Assembly (NCBI RefSeq): GCF_003429005.1
Contig: NZ_QVQV01000006.1
Span: forward strand, 496,001 to 560,000
DNA length: 64,000 nucleotides
Origin: Paraburkholderia sp. DHOC27
GTDB lineage: Bacteria > Pseudomonadota > Gammaproteobacteria > Burkholderiales > Burkholderiaceae
Reading direction: 5' to 3'
Position numbers and translations under genes: made by a program
Shown: positions 26,934 to 35,687 of the stretch, piece by piece
Position numbering within the stretch: the stretch's first letter is position 1
Layout: every line of letters begins with the position of its first letter
The notes under the pieces: generated by a model
Database searches by the model: none
What the model saw: only the letters and a program-made list of their open reading frames with translations
What the model was told of the DNA's origin: nothing

Positions 26934-27272
26934 ATGAAGCGCATCACTGCAGTCATCAAACCGTTCAAACTCGACGAAGTGCGCGAAGCGCTCGCCGAGG
27001 TGGGCCTGACTGGCCTGACAGTGACCGAAGTCAAGGGCTTTGGGCGCCAGAAGGGTCACACGGAGCTGTATCGCGGCGCGGAATACGTAGTGGATTTTCT
27101 GCCGAAGGTGAAGATCGAAGTGGTGGTGGCGGACGACCAATGCGATCAGGTGATCGACGCGATCATCGGCGCGGCGCGCACGGGCAAGATCGGCGACGGC
27201 AAGATTTTCGTGGCGGAAGTGGAGCGCGTAATCCGCATTCGCACTGGTGAGGAAAACGAAGCCGCAGTGTGA
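26934..27272 (+). CDS. glnB: Nitrogen regulatory protein P-II
   Basis: 112-residue trimeric PII sensor of 2-oxoglutarate, ATP and glutamine status. The T-loop ELYRGAEYVVDFLPK carries the uridylylation tyrosine Tyr51, and KIGDGKIFV is the C-terminal signature. Targets in the family are GlnE, NtrB and sometimes NadE. The adjacent glutamine-dependent nadE fits reported links between PII and NAD synthesis. GlnB versus GlnK cannot be separated here; absence of amtB favours GlnB. Confidence 0.95.
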   Translation: MKRITAVIKPFKLDEVREALAEVGLTGLTVTEVKGFGRQKGHTELYRGAEYVVDFLPKVKIEVVVADDQCDQVIDAIIGAARTGKIGDGKIFVAEVERVIRIRTGEENEAAV

Positions 27273-27360
27273 GCGCGGCAGGCAGGTAGCGGCGAAAACC
27301 GCATCGAAACTGGCACGCAAGCAGACAAAAGCAGTCCGAAACAACTGCATTCGTGCCAAT

Positions 27361-27396
27361 AAAAAACGGTGCGATACCCTTTCAGATATCGCACCG
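27361..27396 (-). terminator. Rho-independent terminator of the porin gene
   Basis: Perfect 10-bp stem, cggtgcgata at 27367-27376 and tatcgcaccg at 27387-27396. On the minus strand six T follow (27361-27366). The site is 65 bases beyond the porin stop. Confidence 0.92.
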
Positions 27397-27461
27397 ATAC
27401 GCGCCTCTCGCAGCAGCGTGAAAAAGATTCTAAGACTAGATCTTTGTTTTACACCGTTCGA

Positions 27462-28595
27462 TTAGAACGAGTGTTGAATACCTGCATACACGCCGGTCTG
27501 GCTGTGGCCTTGCAGCGGGTTTTCGTTGTAGCCAGCAGACGTGTCGCCGCCAGGGCCCGGGTTGTTGGCATCAAGACCGAAGTTCGCGGTCTTGCTGTTA
27601 CGTGCCGTAGCCACCTGGATGTCGAGCAGCGTGCGCTTGGACAGGTTGTACGAACCACCAATCGTGTAGATCGTGCCGTTGCCGCCGCCGTTGTTGGCGT
27701 TGACGTGGTAGACCGCAGCGATCAGCGCAGCAGCCGGCGTGGCTTGCCACGTTACACCGCCCCATTCCTGATCGGTCGTCGTCGGCGTGCCGAACGGAAC
27801 GTTCGTTTCACCCGAAGTACGGACACCCTGGTACACAGCCTGGATCTTGAACTGGCCCAGGAACACGTTCACGCCACCGAAGTACTCACGACCGAAGCTG
27901 AACGGACCAGCAACCGATCCTGCGCTCGGATCACCCAGCGTACCCGTCGTCGGGTTGCGGATTTCGTCGTACAGACCGCGAACCTGGAACAGCGAGTTCG
28001 TGTAGGTCAGTTGCAGGCCGTCTTCACGACCTTGCGGCGTCGTGCCGTTGCCGTTCCAGCTCGTCGAGTTCGACAGCGAGTACTGGCCGTACACGTCGAA
28101 GCCATACAGCTTCGGCGACTGGTACGACACGTTGTTGCTCGATTGCGGCCAGTTGCGGCCACGCACCAGCGACGCCGACGACCAGTTCGACTGACCGAAC
28201 GGGTCAAAGTCCCACACGCCGTTGGAGATGAACAGTTCGCGGCCGAGGAGCAGCGTACCGAACTGGTCATTCGACATACCGACCGTTGCCCAACGATTGA
28301 AGAGTTCGCCACCGCCAGGGCCTGCGCCGGTTGCCGTGCTGAACGAGCCTTCCAACTGGAACAGTGCCTTGTTGCCGCCACCGAGATCTTCAACGCCCTT
28401 CATACCCCACAGGCTCGTGCCCCAGTCACCGCTTTCAAGGCGCCAGCGCGAGGTCGAACCGTTGTAATTGGCATTCGGAAGGCCGCTGATGTATTCGACG
28501 CCGGCATCCAGACGACCGTACAGCGTCACGCTGCTTTGTGCGTGCGCAATTACACCGGCCGACATCAGCGCCGCGGCGAGCAATGCTTTCTTCAT
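27462..28595 (-). CDS. General porin (OmpC-like, Burkholderia type)
   Basis: 377 residues. Signal peptide MKKALLAAALMSAGVIAHA is cleaved before QSSVTLYGRLDAGVEY, the classic first strand of gram-negative porin_4. The remainder is a 16-strand beta barrel with FGTLLLGRELFISNGVWDFDPFG as the constriction-loop region and a C-terminal GIQHSF ending in Phe for BAM recognition. Start is at 28595 (GGAGGAGA site) rather than 28607. Codon use looks strongly optimised, fitting high expression. Monocistronic with its own terminator. Confidence 0.96.
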   Translation of the reverse strand: MKKALLAAALMSAGVIAHAQSSVTLYGRLDAGVEYISGLPNANYNGSTSRWRLESGDWGTSLWGMKGVEDLGGGNKALFQLEGSFSTATGAGPGGGELFNRWATVGMSNDQFGTLLLGRELFISNGVWDFDPFGQSNWSSASLVRGRNWPQSSNNVSYQSPKLYGFDVYGQYSLSNSTSWNGNGTTPQGREDGLQLTYTNSLFQVRGLYDEIRNPTTGTLGDPSAGSVAGPFSFGREYFGGVNVFLGQFKIQAVYQGVRTSGETNVPFGTPTTTDQEWGGVTWQATPAAALIAAVYHVNANNGGGNGTIYTIGGSYNLSKRTLLDIQVATARNSKTANFGLDANNPGPGGDTSAGYNENPLQGHSQTGVYAGIQHSF

Positions 28596-29186
28596 CTTCT
28601 CCTCCATACCCTGTCAAAAGAAAAACCCAGTACTGCGAATGGTGTCCGGTCGCCAGAGGCGCCGAACAGAAATCCGTACCAGGGAGACGGTTGGGTCGAT
28701 CGGGGCATGTGGTCACGACGGCGTAGCCTAAGGCTTTCTTTGCGTCGTGCTGGTCCCTCGTCGACCGAATCTCCTCTGCGTTTTTGAAGTGAAACTACTT
28801 TTAATCAACTTTGTTTTGGTACTTTGGTTACTAATTTATCAAAAATACACTTCAATGTGAGAAGAAATTGGTCCTCGGGCGAGGAGGTGTCTCCAAATTG
28901 CAATAGTGGTGTGCGCAAGGACTCGTTACGGCATCCCGAAAATAGCATGAAACCCTTGTCTGACAAGGGAATCACGGTTCGATTGTGGCAAGCTCAAGGA
29001 TTGCCACTATTGACGGTGATAAAACGCGGGAGTAGGGCTAAAAGGCGGGACGTTCGCGCATATTTTGGGACAATAGGTGTCCAAAAAGACGGCGCCGAAA
29101 TAGAAAAGGCGCTCTTGTAAGCGCCTTGTAATACTACATGAACTACAGTCAGCCTGCCGTCTGGCGACCGCTGGTTGTCCTAAACG
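28596..29186. other. AT-richer region upstream of the porin
   Basis: 591 bases, visibly less GC-rich than the surroundings, especially about 28780-29100. It contains the porin promoter and leader on the minus strand and, at the right end, the terminator of the hisP-type gene. One open frame on + (28824-29120, 98 codons; or from ATG 28950) ends in the terminator stem. It has no ribosome site and no recognisable family, and I do not call it a gene. The composition may reflect a regulatory leader or a decayed foreign insert. Confidence 0.5.
29104..29127 (-). terminator. Probable terminator of the His/Arg ABC operon
   Basis: A 7-bp stem, aaggcgc at 29106-29112 and gcgcctt at 29121-29127, followed on the minus strand by TTTTCTATTTC when the two stem-closing T are counted. 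It lies 60 bases past the ATPase stop. Confidence 0.7.
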
Positions 29187-29966
29187 TTATTTGAGGCTAC
29201 CCGACAGGAATTGTTTGAGCCGGTCGCTCTTCGTATTCCCAAAGACTTCGTCGGGATGGCCCTGTTCTTCGACGCGCCCCTGGTGCAGGAACATCACGTG
29301 ATTGGACACGTTGCGGGCAAACGCCATCTCGTGCGTGACGACGATCATGGTGCGGCCTTCTTCGGCCAGCGTCTGCATGACCTTCAGCACTTCACCGACC
29401 AGTTCCGGGTCGAGCGCGGAGGTCGGTTCGTCGAACAGCATGACGTCGGGATGCATCGCCAGCGCGCGGGCAATTGCCACGCGCTGCTGCTGACCGCCCG
29501 ACAGATGCGCGGGATACTGCTTCTCAACGCGCGGCGCGAGGCCTACTTTCTCCAGATACTGCCGCGCACGCTCTTCCGCTTCGCGGCGCGGCAAGCCCAG
29601 CACGTGCACCGGCGCCTCGATGATGTTCTCGAGCACGTTCATGTGCGCCCACAGGTTGAAGTGCTGGAACACCATCGCGAGCTTGGTGCGCACGCGTTGC
29701 AACTGTTTTGGATCGGAGACGCGCAGTGCGCCGGTCTTCGCCTTCTGTGTACGGACTTCTTCGCCATCCACGAAGATGCGCCCCGAATTGGGCTGCTCGA
29801 GGAAGTTGATACAGCGCAGCATCGTGCTCTTGCCCGAGCCCGACGAGCCGATCACGCTGATCACGTCGCCCGCGTTGGCCTGCAGCGAGACGCCTTTCAG
29901 CACTTCGTTGTCGCCATACTGTTTATGAAGCTCGTCGACGAAGAGCTTTTGCTTCTTTGTATTCAT
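29187..29966 (-). CDS. hisP: Polar amino-acid ABC transporter ATPase (HisP-type)
   Basis: 259 residues, cytoplasmic ATPase for uptake of basic amino acids (histidine/arginine/lysine/ornithine class). Walker A GSSGSGKST at 40-48, Q-loop VFQHFNLW, signature LSGGQQQRVAIARA, Walker B VMLFDEPTSALDP, switch VTHEM. The insertion EVRTQKAKTGALRVSDPKQLQ is characteristic of HisP. ATG 29966, AGGA upstream. It ends a three-gene minus-strand operon after two permeases. The exact substrate is not resolvable. Confidence 0.93.
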   Translation of the reverse strand: MNTKKQKLFVDELHKQYGDNEVLKGVSLQANAGDVISVIGSSGSGKSTMLRCINFLEQPNSGRIFVDGEEVRTQKAKTGALRVSDPKQLQRVRTKLAMVFQHFNLWAHMNVLENIIEAPVHVLGLPRREAEERARQYLEKVGLAPRVEKQYPAHLSGGQQQRVAIARALAMHPDVMLFDEPTSALDPELVGEVLKVMQTLAEEGRTMIVVTHEMAFARNVSNHVMFLHQGRVEEQGHPDEVFGNTKSDRLKQFLSGSLK

Positions 29967-29982
29967 CTGGGTCCTTGGCGGC

Positions 29983-30696
29983 TTATTTGCCTTGCGGCCG
30001 CAAATAAGCGAGCCAGCGGCGCTCGGCGCGGCGGAACAGCCACACCAGCGTGAAAGAGATAAGCAGATAGAGCAGGGCGGCGAGGCCGAATGCATTGAAC
30101 GACTGATAGGTGGCCGAGTTCACATCCCGCGCAATCTTCAGGATGTCAGGCACCGTTGCCGTGAACGCCACCGTGGTGGCGTGCAGCATCAGGATCACTT
30201 CGTTGCTGTAGTACGGCAGCGCGCGACGCAGTGCGGACGGCAGGATCACCCGCCGGTACAGCGTGAACGGCGACATGCCGTACGCGCGCGCCGCTTCGAT
30301 CTCGCCATACGGCGTGGCGCGGATCGCGCCGGCGAAAATCTCGGTCGTGTAGGCACAGGTGTTCAGCGTGAAGGCGAGCAGCGTGCAATGCATGCCGTCG
30401 CGGAAGAATGCGTTGGTCAGTTCGTGGTTGCGGACGATGTCGAGGCTGTAAAGGCCCGTGTAGCAAAGCAGCAGCTGTACATATAGCGGCGTGCCGCGGA
30501 ACACATAGGTGTAGAGCCACACGAGACCGGAGAGCCACTTCTTCTTCGAGACGCGCGCCACCGACAGCGGGATCGACAGGCAGAAGCCCAGGCCGATCGA
30601 CACCACCAGCAACCACAGCGTGATGACGAGGCCGGTGAAGCGGTAGCCGTCGCTATATAGATAGTTGCGCCAGTATTCTTGAATGATCTCGATCAT
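29983..30696 (-). CDS. hisM: Polar amino-acid ABC permease (HisM-type)
   Basis: 237 residues, about five transmembrane helices. The EAA loop that docks on the ATPase is EIEAARAYGMSPFTLYRRVILP. The early FRGTPLYVQLLLCYTGLY is typical of the HisM/ArtM group. It overlaps the stop of the upstream permease by four bases and lies 16 bases before the ATPase. It forms the membrane channel with the HisQ-type partner. Confidence 0.93.
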   Translation of the reverse strand: MIEIIQEYWRNYLYSDGYRFTGLVITLWLLVVSIGLGFCLSIPLSVARVSKKKWLSGLVWLYTYVFRGTPLYVQLLLCYTGLYSLDIVRNHELTNAFFRDGMHCTLLAFTLNTCAYTTEIFAGAIRATPYGEIEAARAYGMSPFTLYRRVILPSALRRALPYYSNEVILMLHATTVAFTATVPDILKIARDVNSATYQSFNAFGLAALLYLLISFTLVWLFRRAERRWLAYLRPQGK

Positions 30697-31382
30697 AGAT
30701 CCGCCTTGCGCACGCCGGTCGAGTAGCGCTTTTCGAGGTACATCAACACGAAGTTCGAGACCGTGGTGATGACCAGATAGATGGCCCCTGCGAGCAGGGT
30801 GAAGAAGAAGAACCGCAGCGTGCCCTTGCCGGCATCCTGCGAAGCCTTGACGACGTCGGCGAGGCCGATGATCGAGACGAGCGCCGTGGCCTTCACCATC
30901 ACCTGCCAGTTGTTGCCGATGCCAGGCAGCGCGAACCGCATCATCTGCGGGAACATGATGCGGGAAAACACCTGCCAGCCCGTCATGCCGTAGGCGTGGC
31001 CGGCTTCGAGCTGGCCGCGTGGCACGGCGAGGAATGCGCCGCGGAAGGTTTCCGTAAAGTAGGCGCCGTAGATGAAGCCGAGCACCGCGACGCCGGCCAC
31101 GAACGGGTCGATGTCGATCTGGTCCCAGCCGAGCACATCAGTGAGGTCGTTCAGCCAGATCTGCAGGCTGTAGAACAGCAGCAGCATCAGCACGAGGTCG
31201 GGCACGCCGCGCACGAGAGTCGTGTACACCGTGCCGACGCTGTACGACACGCGGTTTTTCGACAGCTTGGCTGCCGCGCCGAGCAAGCCCAGCACGAAAG
31301 CGAACGCCAGCGACAGCACCGCCAGCTTGACGGTCTGCCAGGTGCCGTTGAGAAGCAACGGGCCGTAGCCTTGAAGGGACAT
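30693..31382 (-). CDS. hisQ: Polar amino-acid ABC permease (HisQ-type)
   Basis: 229 residues with the start at 31382 (MSLQGYGPLLLNGTWQTVKLAV), AGGA upstream; an in-frame ATG at 31424 is less likely. The EAA loop is QLEAGHAYGMTGWQVFSRIMFPQ, and LVRGVPDLVLMLLLFYSLQIWLN is the HisQ signature region. First gene of the operon. No periplasmic binding-protein gene lies upstream or downstream in this window, so it must be supplied elsewhere. Confidence 0.93.
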   Translation of the reverse strand: MSLQGYGPLLLNGTWQTVKLAVLSLAFAFVLGLLGAAAKLSKNRVSYSVGTVYTTLVRGVPDLVLMLLLFYSLQIWLNDLTDVLGWDQIDIDPFVAGVAVLGFIYGAYFTETFRGAFLAVPRGQLEAGHAYGMTGWQVFSRIMFPQMMRFALPGIGNNWQVMVKATALVSIIGLADVVKASQDAGKGTLRFFFFTLLAGAIYLVITTVSNFVLMYLEKRYSTGVRKADL

Positions 31383-31943
31383 ATGAGGTCCTTGTCGACG
31401 CATGAGAGGCTTACCGCGAAACACGCGCTGACCTGCGCCGCGGGTTGTGCGACTGTATAACGAAGCGCGGGGCAGGCCTATGCGGTCTGTCCCGAGTTCC
31501 AGACGTTTCGGGGTGGTTGATCGGGCGACCTCGCTGTGCGTGGCACCGGGGCTTGCGCCCTGGCGCTGACTCCGCTTTCACGCAAGAGGCTTGCCGATCG
31601 GACGGACGGTCCCGGTGGTTCCGATTTTTCCGGTAGTTCGACCCGACGGCCGCCGACTCGCGGTCGGCCGTCGCTATTCTAGGCGGTCAAAATTGTCGCG
31701 CCGGATCAGTGTCGCTCGTATCCAATGCGTTTTGTCCGCCGGTCGCCCGCAGCCGGTCGCCCGAAAAGCGCGGTATTTTACCCGAACACGCGCAGGGCGC
31801 CAGCATGGGACGGCTGCGGCCTCACACGCCCCACGCTCATTGCCCATGTTTATGGAACGCTCCGGTGCGTCCATGCGGATTGTTCCGGCGCCCGCTCGCC
31901 CATACATTGTGTGTATCGCAACGCATCGACAAGGACCCGCTCC
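31383..31943. other. Divergent intergenic region, ABC operon and pirin gene
   Basis: 561 bases without a supportable gene. A perfect 9-bp inverted repeat lies at 31644-31652 / 31665-31673 (cgacggccg ... cggccgtcg), without a T run. It could be an operator or a cruciform. Promoters for the two divergent units must lie here, but no clear boxes were assigned. Confidence 0.5.
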
Positions 31944-32651
31944 ATGATCGAGATTCGCCGCTCCGCCGAACGAGGCCACGCCAACCACGGCTGGCTCGAC
32001 TCGTACCACAGCTTCTCATTTGCCGACTACCACGACGCGAAGCACGTGCACTTCGGGCCGTTGCGTGTGATCAACGAAGACCGCATCGCCGGCGGCCAGG
32101 GGTTCGGCACGCACGGGCATCGCGACATGGAGATCGTCACCTATGTGCTCGAAGGCGCGCTGGCGCACCGCGACAGCATGGGCAACGGCTCGACCATCCG
32201 TCACGGCGACGTGCAGCGCATGAGCGCGGGTACGGGCGTGATGCATAGCGAGTTCAATGCATCGCAGGACGAAGAAGTGCATTTGCTGCAGATCTGGGTG
32301 ATCCCGCAGCGCGCCGGCGATGCGCCCGGCTACGAGGAAAAGCGCTTCGACGCCGCCGACAAGCGCGGCCGCCTGCGCGTCGTCGCCTCACCGGATGGAC
32401 GCGAAGGTTCGGTGACGATCCATGCGGACGCGTCGATCTATGCGGCGTTGATCGACGGCACGGAGCGCGCCGAACTGCCGCTGCAGGCGGGACGGCTCGC
32501 CTATGTGCACGTGGCGCGCGGCGCGCTCACGGTGAACGGCAAGGCGCTCAGCGCGGGCGATGCCGCGATGATCACCGAGGCGGATACGGTGACGCTCGAA
32601 AACGGTGAGAGCGCCGAGGTGCTGGTGTTCGATCTGGGCTCGCTGAATTGA
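31944..32651 (+). CDS. Pirin-family bicupin (possible quercetin dioxygenase)
   Basis: 235 residues. The N-terminal cupin carries the metal ligands His57, His59, His101 and Glu103 (GTHGHRDMEI and GVMHSEFN), the same spacing as known pirins such as YhaK and YhhW. The C-terminal cupin lacks ligands, as usual. Some relatives open quercetin; the physiological role in bacteria is unclear. ATG 31944; an upstream in-frame extension to 31725 has no family similarity. Monocistronic. Confidence 0.95.
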   Translation: MIEIRRSAERGHANHGWLDSYHSFSFADYHDAKHVHFGPLRVINEDRIAGGQGFGTHGHRDMEIVTYVLEGALAHRDSMGNGSTIRHGDVQRMSAGTGVMHSEFNASQDEEVHLLQIWVIPQRAGDAPGYEEKRFDAADKRGRLRVVASPDGREGSVTIHADASIYAALIDGTERAELPLQAGRLAYVHVARGALTVNGKALSAGDAAMITEADTVTLENGESAEVLVFDLGSLN

Positions 32652-32746
32652 ACGACGCAGCGCGACGGCTTGAACGATCGCGCATGGGCAAACGCTGAAC
32701 CTCGCATGTTGATCAGTGTGCCCAGCGCTCTATAGTGCAAACATGG

Positions 32747-32780
32747 AAACGCCACGGAGTCCTACCTCCGTGGCGTTTTT
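32747..32780. terminator. Bidirectional terminator between pirin and Spy-like genes
   Basis: A 13-bp perfect stem, aaacgccacggag at 32747-32759 and ctccgtggcgttt at 32766-32778, with a T run on the + side. On the minus strand the stem ends in TTT, so it can also serve the convergent Spy-like gene. Confidence 0.92.
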
Positions 32781-32864
32781 ATTTGCGGACCTCAGGGCAA
32801 GAACCTTGGGAGAACAAACCCAGACTCGCCCCGCCGTCCGCAAGTTTTCAACTGCGAACCGCGC

Positions 32865-33398
32865 TTACTGATTCGCAGCAGGCGCCGACGCCGCGCCGTT
32901 ATGATGCTGCCAGTGCTCGTGCATCTTCTCGTGACGCTGTTCCATCTTCGCCCAATGCTGCTTGAGGGCCGTGCTGACGATGGTCTTCTGCTTGTCGTCG
33001 AGACCGTTGTAGAACGTGAGCCAGGCGGCCGAAGTCTGTTCGTGCAACTGATGATTCTGCTCTTCCGCCTTCTGATGCATGTCATGCAATGCATTCAGAT
33101 CGAGGATGGGCTGCTGCTGCATCGACTTCATCTGCTCGTGCATCTGCTTGTGGTTGGCGCGCTCCGTTTCACGATTCTGTTTCATCGTGGTGAGGGCGGC
33201 CTGCCATTGCTTCTCCTGATCGGCGTTCAGGTTGAGCTGGCCATGCAACTGGTTCATTTCCTGCATGAAGTGATCGTGATGCCAGCCGCCGGGACCGCCG
33301 GGGCCGGGGGCCGACGGTTGAGCGGCGTATGCTGCACCAAGGCCGATGGAGAGCGATGCTGCGGCGACGGCGACAAAGCGTGACATTTTTGTGGACAT
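32865..33398 (-). CDS. Periplasmic Spy/CpxP-like LTxxQ protein
   Basis: 177 residues. Signal peptide ending near GAAYA-AQP, then a Gly/Pro/His linker and a long helical His-, Gln- and Met-rich domain. It contains a degenerate LTxxQ motif (LNADQEKQWQAAL) and LDDKQKTIVSTALKQHW, matching the Spy/CpxP chaperone or metal-sensor fold. The His-rich ends could bind metal. AAGGAG precedes ATG 33398. It is divergent from an OmpR-type two-component pair; Spy-like genes are often targets of such neighbours, so regulation by that pair is plausible. Confidence 0.88.
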   Translation of the reverse strand: MSTKMSRFVAVAAASLSIGLGAAYAAQPSAPGPGGPGGWHHDHFMQEMNQLHGQLNLNADQEKQWQAALTTMKQNRETERANHKQMHEQMKSMQQQPILDLNALHDMHQKAEEQNHQLHEQTSAAWLTFYNGLDDKQKTIVSTALKQHWAKMEQRHEKMHEHWQHHNGAASAPAANQ

Positions 33399-33620
33399 GA
33401 ATGGCTCCTTGTAATGGAATAGCCGACGATGCAAACACGGCAACACAGGACGGGATGCATTCGGTAAGACACAGCGTAGAGACCTGCGGACTTTGCTGTG
33501 TTACGTGACGGTTGGCCGCTATTACGCGACATTACGTGCCCCTTTCGCCGTAACACCCGGTAACCCTTTGAGGGGGCTCCGGCCCGGAAACCCCAACTGC
33601 TGCGCGTTAAACTTCAACTC

Positions 33621-34346
33621 ATGGCTACTCAAATACTTGTCGTCGATGACGACCTCGAACTCCGCGACCTGCTGCGCGACTATCTGGCTCGTCAGGGCAT
33701 CGAAGTGTCGGTGCTGCACGACGCAGGTTCACTCGAACGGCGGCTCGAACGCGAGCGCCCCGACCTGATCGTGCTCGACCTGATGATGCCGGGCGTGGAT
33801 GGCCTCACGGCGCTCAGAAAACTGCGCGCCTCGGGCGACGACATTCCGGTGATCATGCTCACCGCACGTGCCGACGACGTCGACCGTATCGTCGGCCTCG
33901 AACTCGGCGCGGACGACTACCTCGGCAAGCCGTTCAACCCGCGCGAACTGCTGGCGCGCGTGCAGGCAGTCTTGCGGCGGCGCCGCACGCTGCCGTCGGC
34001 GGCTGCGCCGGAGCAACGCGAGCCGTTCACCTTCGGCCGCTTCACGCTGGATTTCCAGTCGCGCACGCTGAATCTCGAAGACAAGCCGCTCACCTTGTCC
34101 GGCAGCGAATTCGCGCTACTAAAGATTTTCGTCAATCACCCCATGCGCACGCTGACGCGTGAACGCCTGCTCGAACTGCTGCACGGTCCGGAATACGACG
34201 GCACCGACCGCGGCATCGACGTGCAGGTGTGGCGTCTGCGGCGCATTCTCGAAACCGACCCGTCCACGCCGCGCTTCATCCAGACCGTGCGCGGTCGCGG
34301 CTACGTGTTCGTGCCGGATGGCGAACAGCATGCGCCGACCCATTGA
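33621..34346 (+). CDS. OmpR/PhoB-family response regulator
   Basis: 241 residues. Receiver domain with phospho-acceptor Asp53 (IVLDLMMPG), acidic pocket Asp10-Asp11, conserved Thr in MLTA and Lys in LGKPFNP. C-terminal winged helix from about 135 (FGRFTLDFQSRTL, SGSEFALLKIF, RGIDVQVWRLRR, RFIQTVRGRGYVF). It is closest in style to OmpR/RstA. Its end overlaps the kinase gene by 17 bases, an obvious operon. The target may be the divergent Spy-like gene. Confidence 0.95.
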   Translation: MATQILVVDDDLELRDLLRDYLARQGIEVSVLHDAGSLERRLERERPDLIVLDLMMPGVDGLTALRKLRASGDDIPVIMLTARADDVDRIVGLELGADDYLGKPFNPRELLARVQAVLRRRRTLPSAAAPEQREPFTFGRFTLDFQSRTLNLEDKPLTLSGSEFALLKIFVNHPMRTLTRERLLELLHGPEYDGTDRGIDVQVWRLRRILETDPSTPRFIQTVRGRGYVFVPDGEQHAPTH

Positions 34347-35649
34347 TTCACTGTTCGGGCGGCTGGCGTTGCTGGTCGTCGTGGTCTTGCTACTGTCGCA
34401 CTTTGCGGGTTACCTGCTGTTTCGCCTCGAGCGCAGCCAGTTCCAGAACCGCTATGCAGTAGAAGAGGCGACCTTCCTCGTCGACGCCGTGCGTCAGCAC
34501 GTGGCCCACTCGCCGGATCAACCGTTGCCTTCGCGGGTTCGCCTCGTCGACCCGTCCAGTCAGGATGTGCCGGCGCAGGGCACTGACGAGAACACGCCGC
34601 TCAACCACTTCCTCGACGACGTGCGCGACCGCATGCCGCCGGGCACCCAGGTGAGGCTCGGCGATCCCGGCAAGCCGCCGGTGCTGTGGGTGCGCCAGCC
34701 TACCGACCGCAGCTGGATCGTGGTGCCAGTGCAGCCGTTGCGGCCGCCGCGCTCGGTCGACCGCATGGTGCTCTGGCTCACCATCATCTTCACGTTTGCC
34801 GTGATGGCCGCGCTGTTTGCCGCATGGCAGTTGCAGCAGCCGTTGCGCTCGCTCGCCAATGCCGTGGCGCGCTTCGGCCGGGGTCAGCCGGTGCCGCCGG
34901 TGCCGGAGCGCGGGCCACGCGAATTGCGTCAGTTGACGCACGGCTTCAATCAGATGGTGCAGGAAGTCGCGCGCACGGAGAACGATCGCGCGGTGATGCT
35001 GGCGGGCGTCGCACACGATCTGAAGACGCCGCTGGCGCGGCTGCGGCTGCGCGCCGAGATGATGGACGAGGCGAAGGTGCGCGACGGCGTGGTACGCGAC
35101 GTCGATTCGATGACGCACATCGTCGAACAGTTTCTGGTGTTCGCGCACGACGGCGCGGATCGCAGCGAAACAGTCGAAGTGGACGCGCAGTGCGAGCGCG
35201 TGGTGCGCAGCTACCGGGCTGTCGCGAGCGGCGGGGCGGTGCCTGTGCTGACCGACCTGAAGGCCGGCTCAGGTTTCCTGCTGCCGGCGGCCACGCTCGA
35301 TCGCATCCTCTCCAATCTGCTCGACAATGCGCAGGCCTACGGCGCGCCGCCCATCGTGGTGGCCACGGCGCGTACCCAGGCGGGTTACACGCTGTCGGTG
35401 CAGGACAACGGCGCCGGCATTGCTGCGCAGGATCTGGTCAATGCGAGCCGGCCCTTCGTGCGGCTCGACCCGGCGCGCGGCGGCAACGGCCACAGCGGGC
35501 TGGGGCTCGCCATCGTCGAGCGGCTGGTGCGCCGCGCGGGCGGCGAGTGGGAGATCGGCAACCACGAGGGACGCGGCTTGCGTATTCTGATGACGTTCCC
35601 GCTACAGGCCGTGCCGCGTACGGCATCGGTCTCGGAGAGCGCGTGGTAA
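34330..35649 (+). CDS. Membrane sensor histidine kinase (EnvZ/RstB-like)
   Basis: 439 residues with the ATG at 34330. Topology: TM1 near 10-30, a periplasmic sensor of about 120 residues (Pro/Asp-rich), TM2 near 150-175, HAMP, then HisKA with phospho-His229 in AGVAHDLKTPLARLRLR. HATPase motifs are the N box (LLDNAQAYG), G1 (DNGAGI) and G2 (GLGLAIVERL). Translationally coupled to the response regulator. The signal is unknown; the short periplasmic domain suggests envelope, pH or osmotic sensing. Confidence 0.95.
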   Translation: MRRPIDSLFGRLALLVVVVLLLSHFAGYLLFRLERSQFQNRYAVEEATFLVDAVRQHVAHSPDQPLPSRVRLVDPSSQDVPAQGTDENTPLNHFLDDVRDRMPPGTQVRLGDPGKPPVLWVRQPTDRSWIVVPVQPLRPPRSVDRMVLWLTIIFTFAVMAALFAAWQLQQPLRSLANAVARFGRGQPVPPVPERGPRELRQLTHGFNQMVQEVARTENDRAVMLAGVAHDLKTPLARLRLRAEMMDEAKVRDGVVRDVDSMTHIVEQFLVFAHDGADRSETVEVDAQCERVVRSYRAVASGGAVPVLTDLKAGSGFLLPAATLDRILSNLLDNAQAYGAPPIVVATARTQAGYTLSVQDNGAGIAAQDLVNASRPFVRLDPARGGNGHSGLGLAIVERLVRRAGGEWEIGNHEGRGLRILMTFPLQAVPRTASVSESAW

Positions 35650-35687
35650 TGCGGCCAGGTCAGCACCTCACCAGGCCGCCTGCAAAA

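Noticed and set aside
28824..29120. 98-codon + frame in the AT-richer region upstream of the porin
   Set aside because: No ribosome site at either possible start, no recognised family, and it ends inside the terminator stem of the opposite operon.
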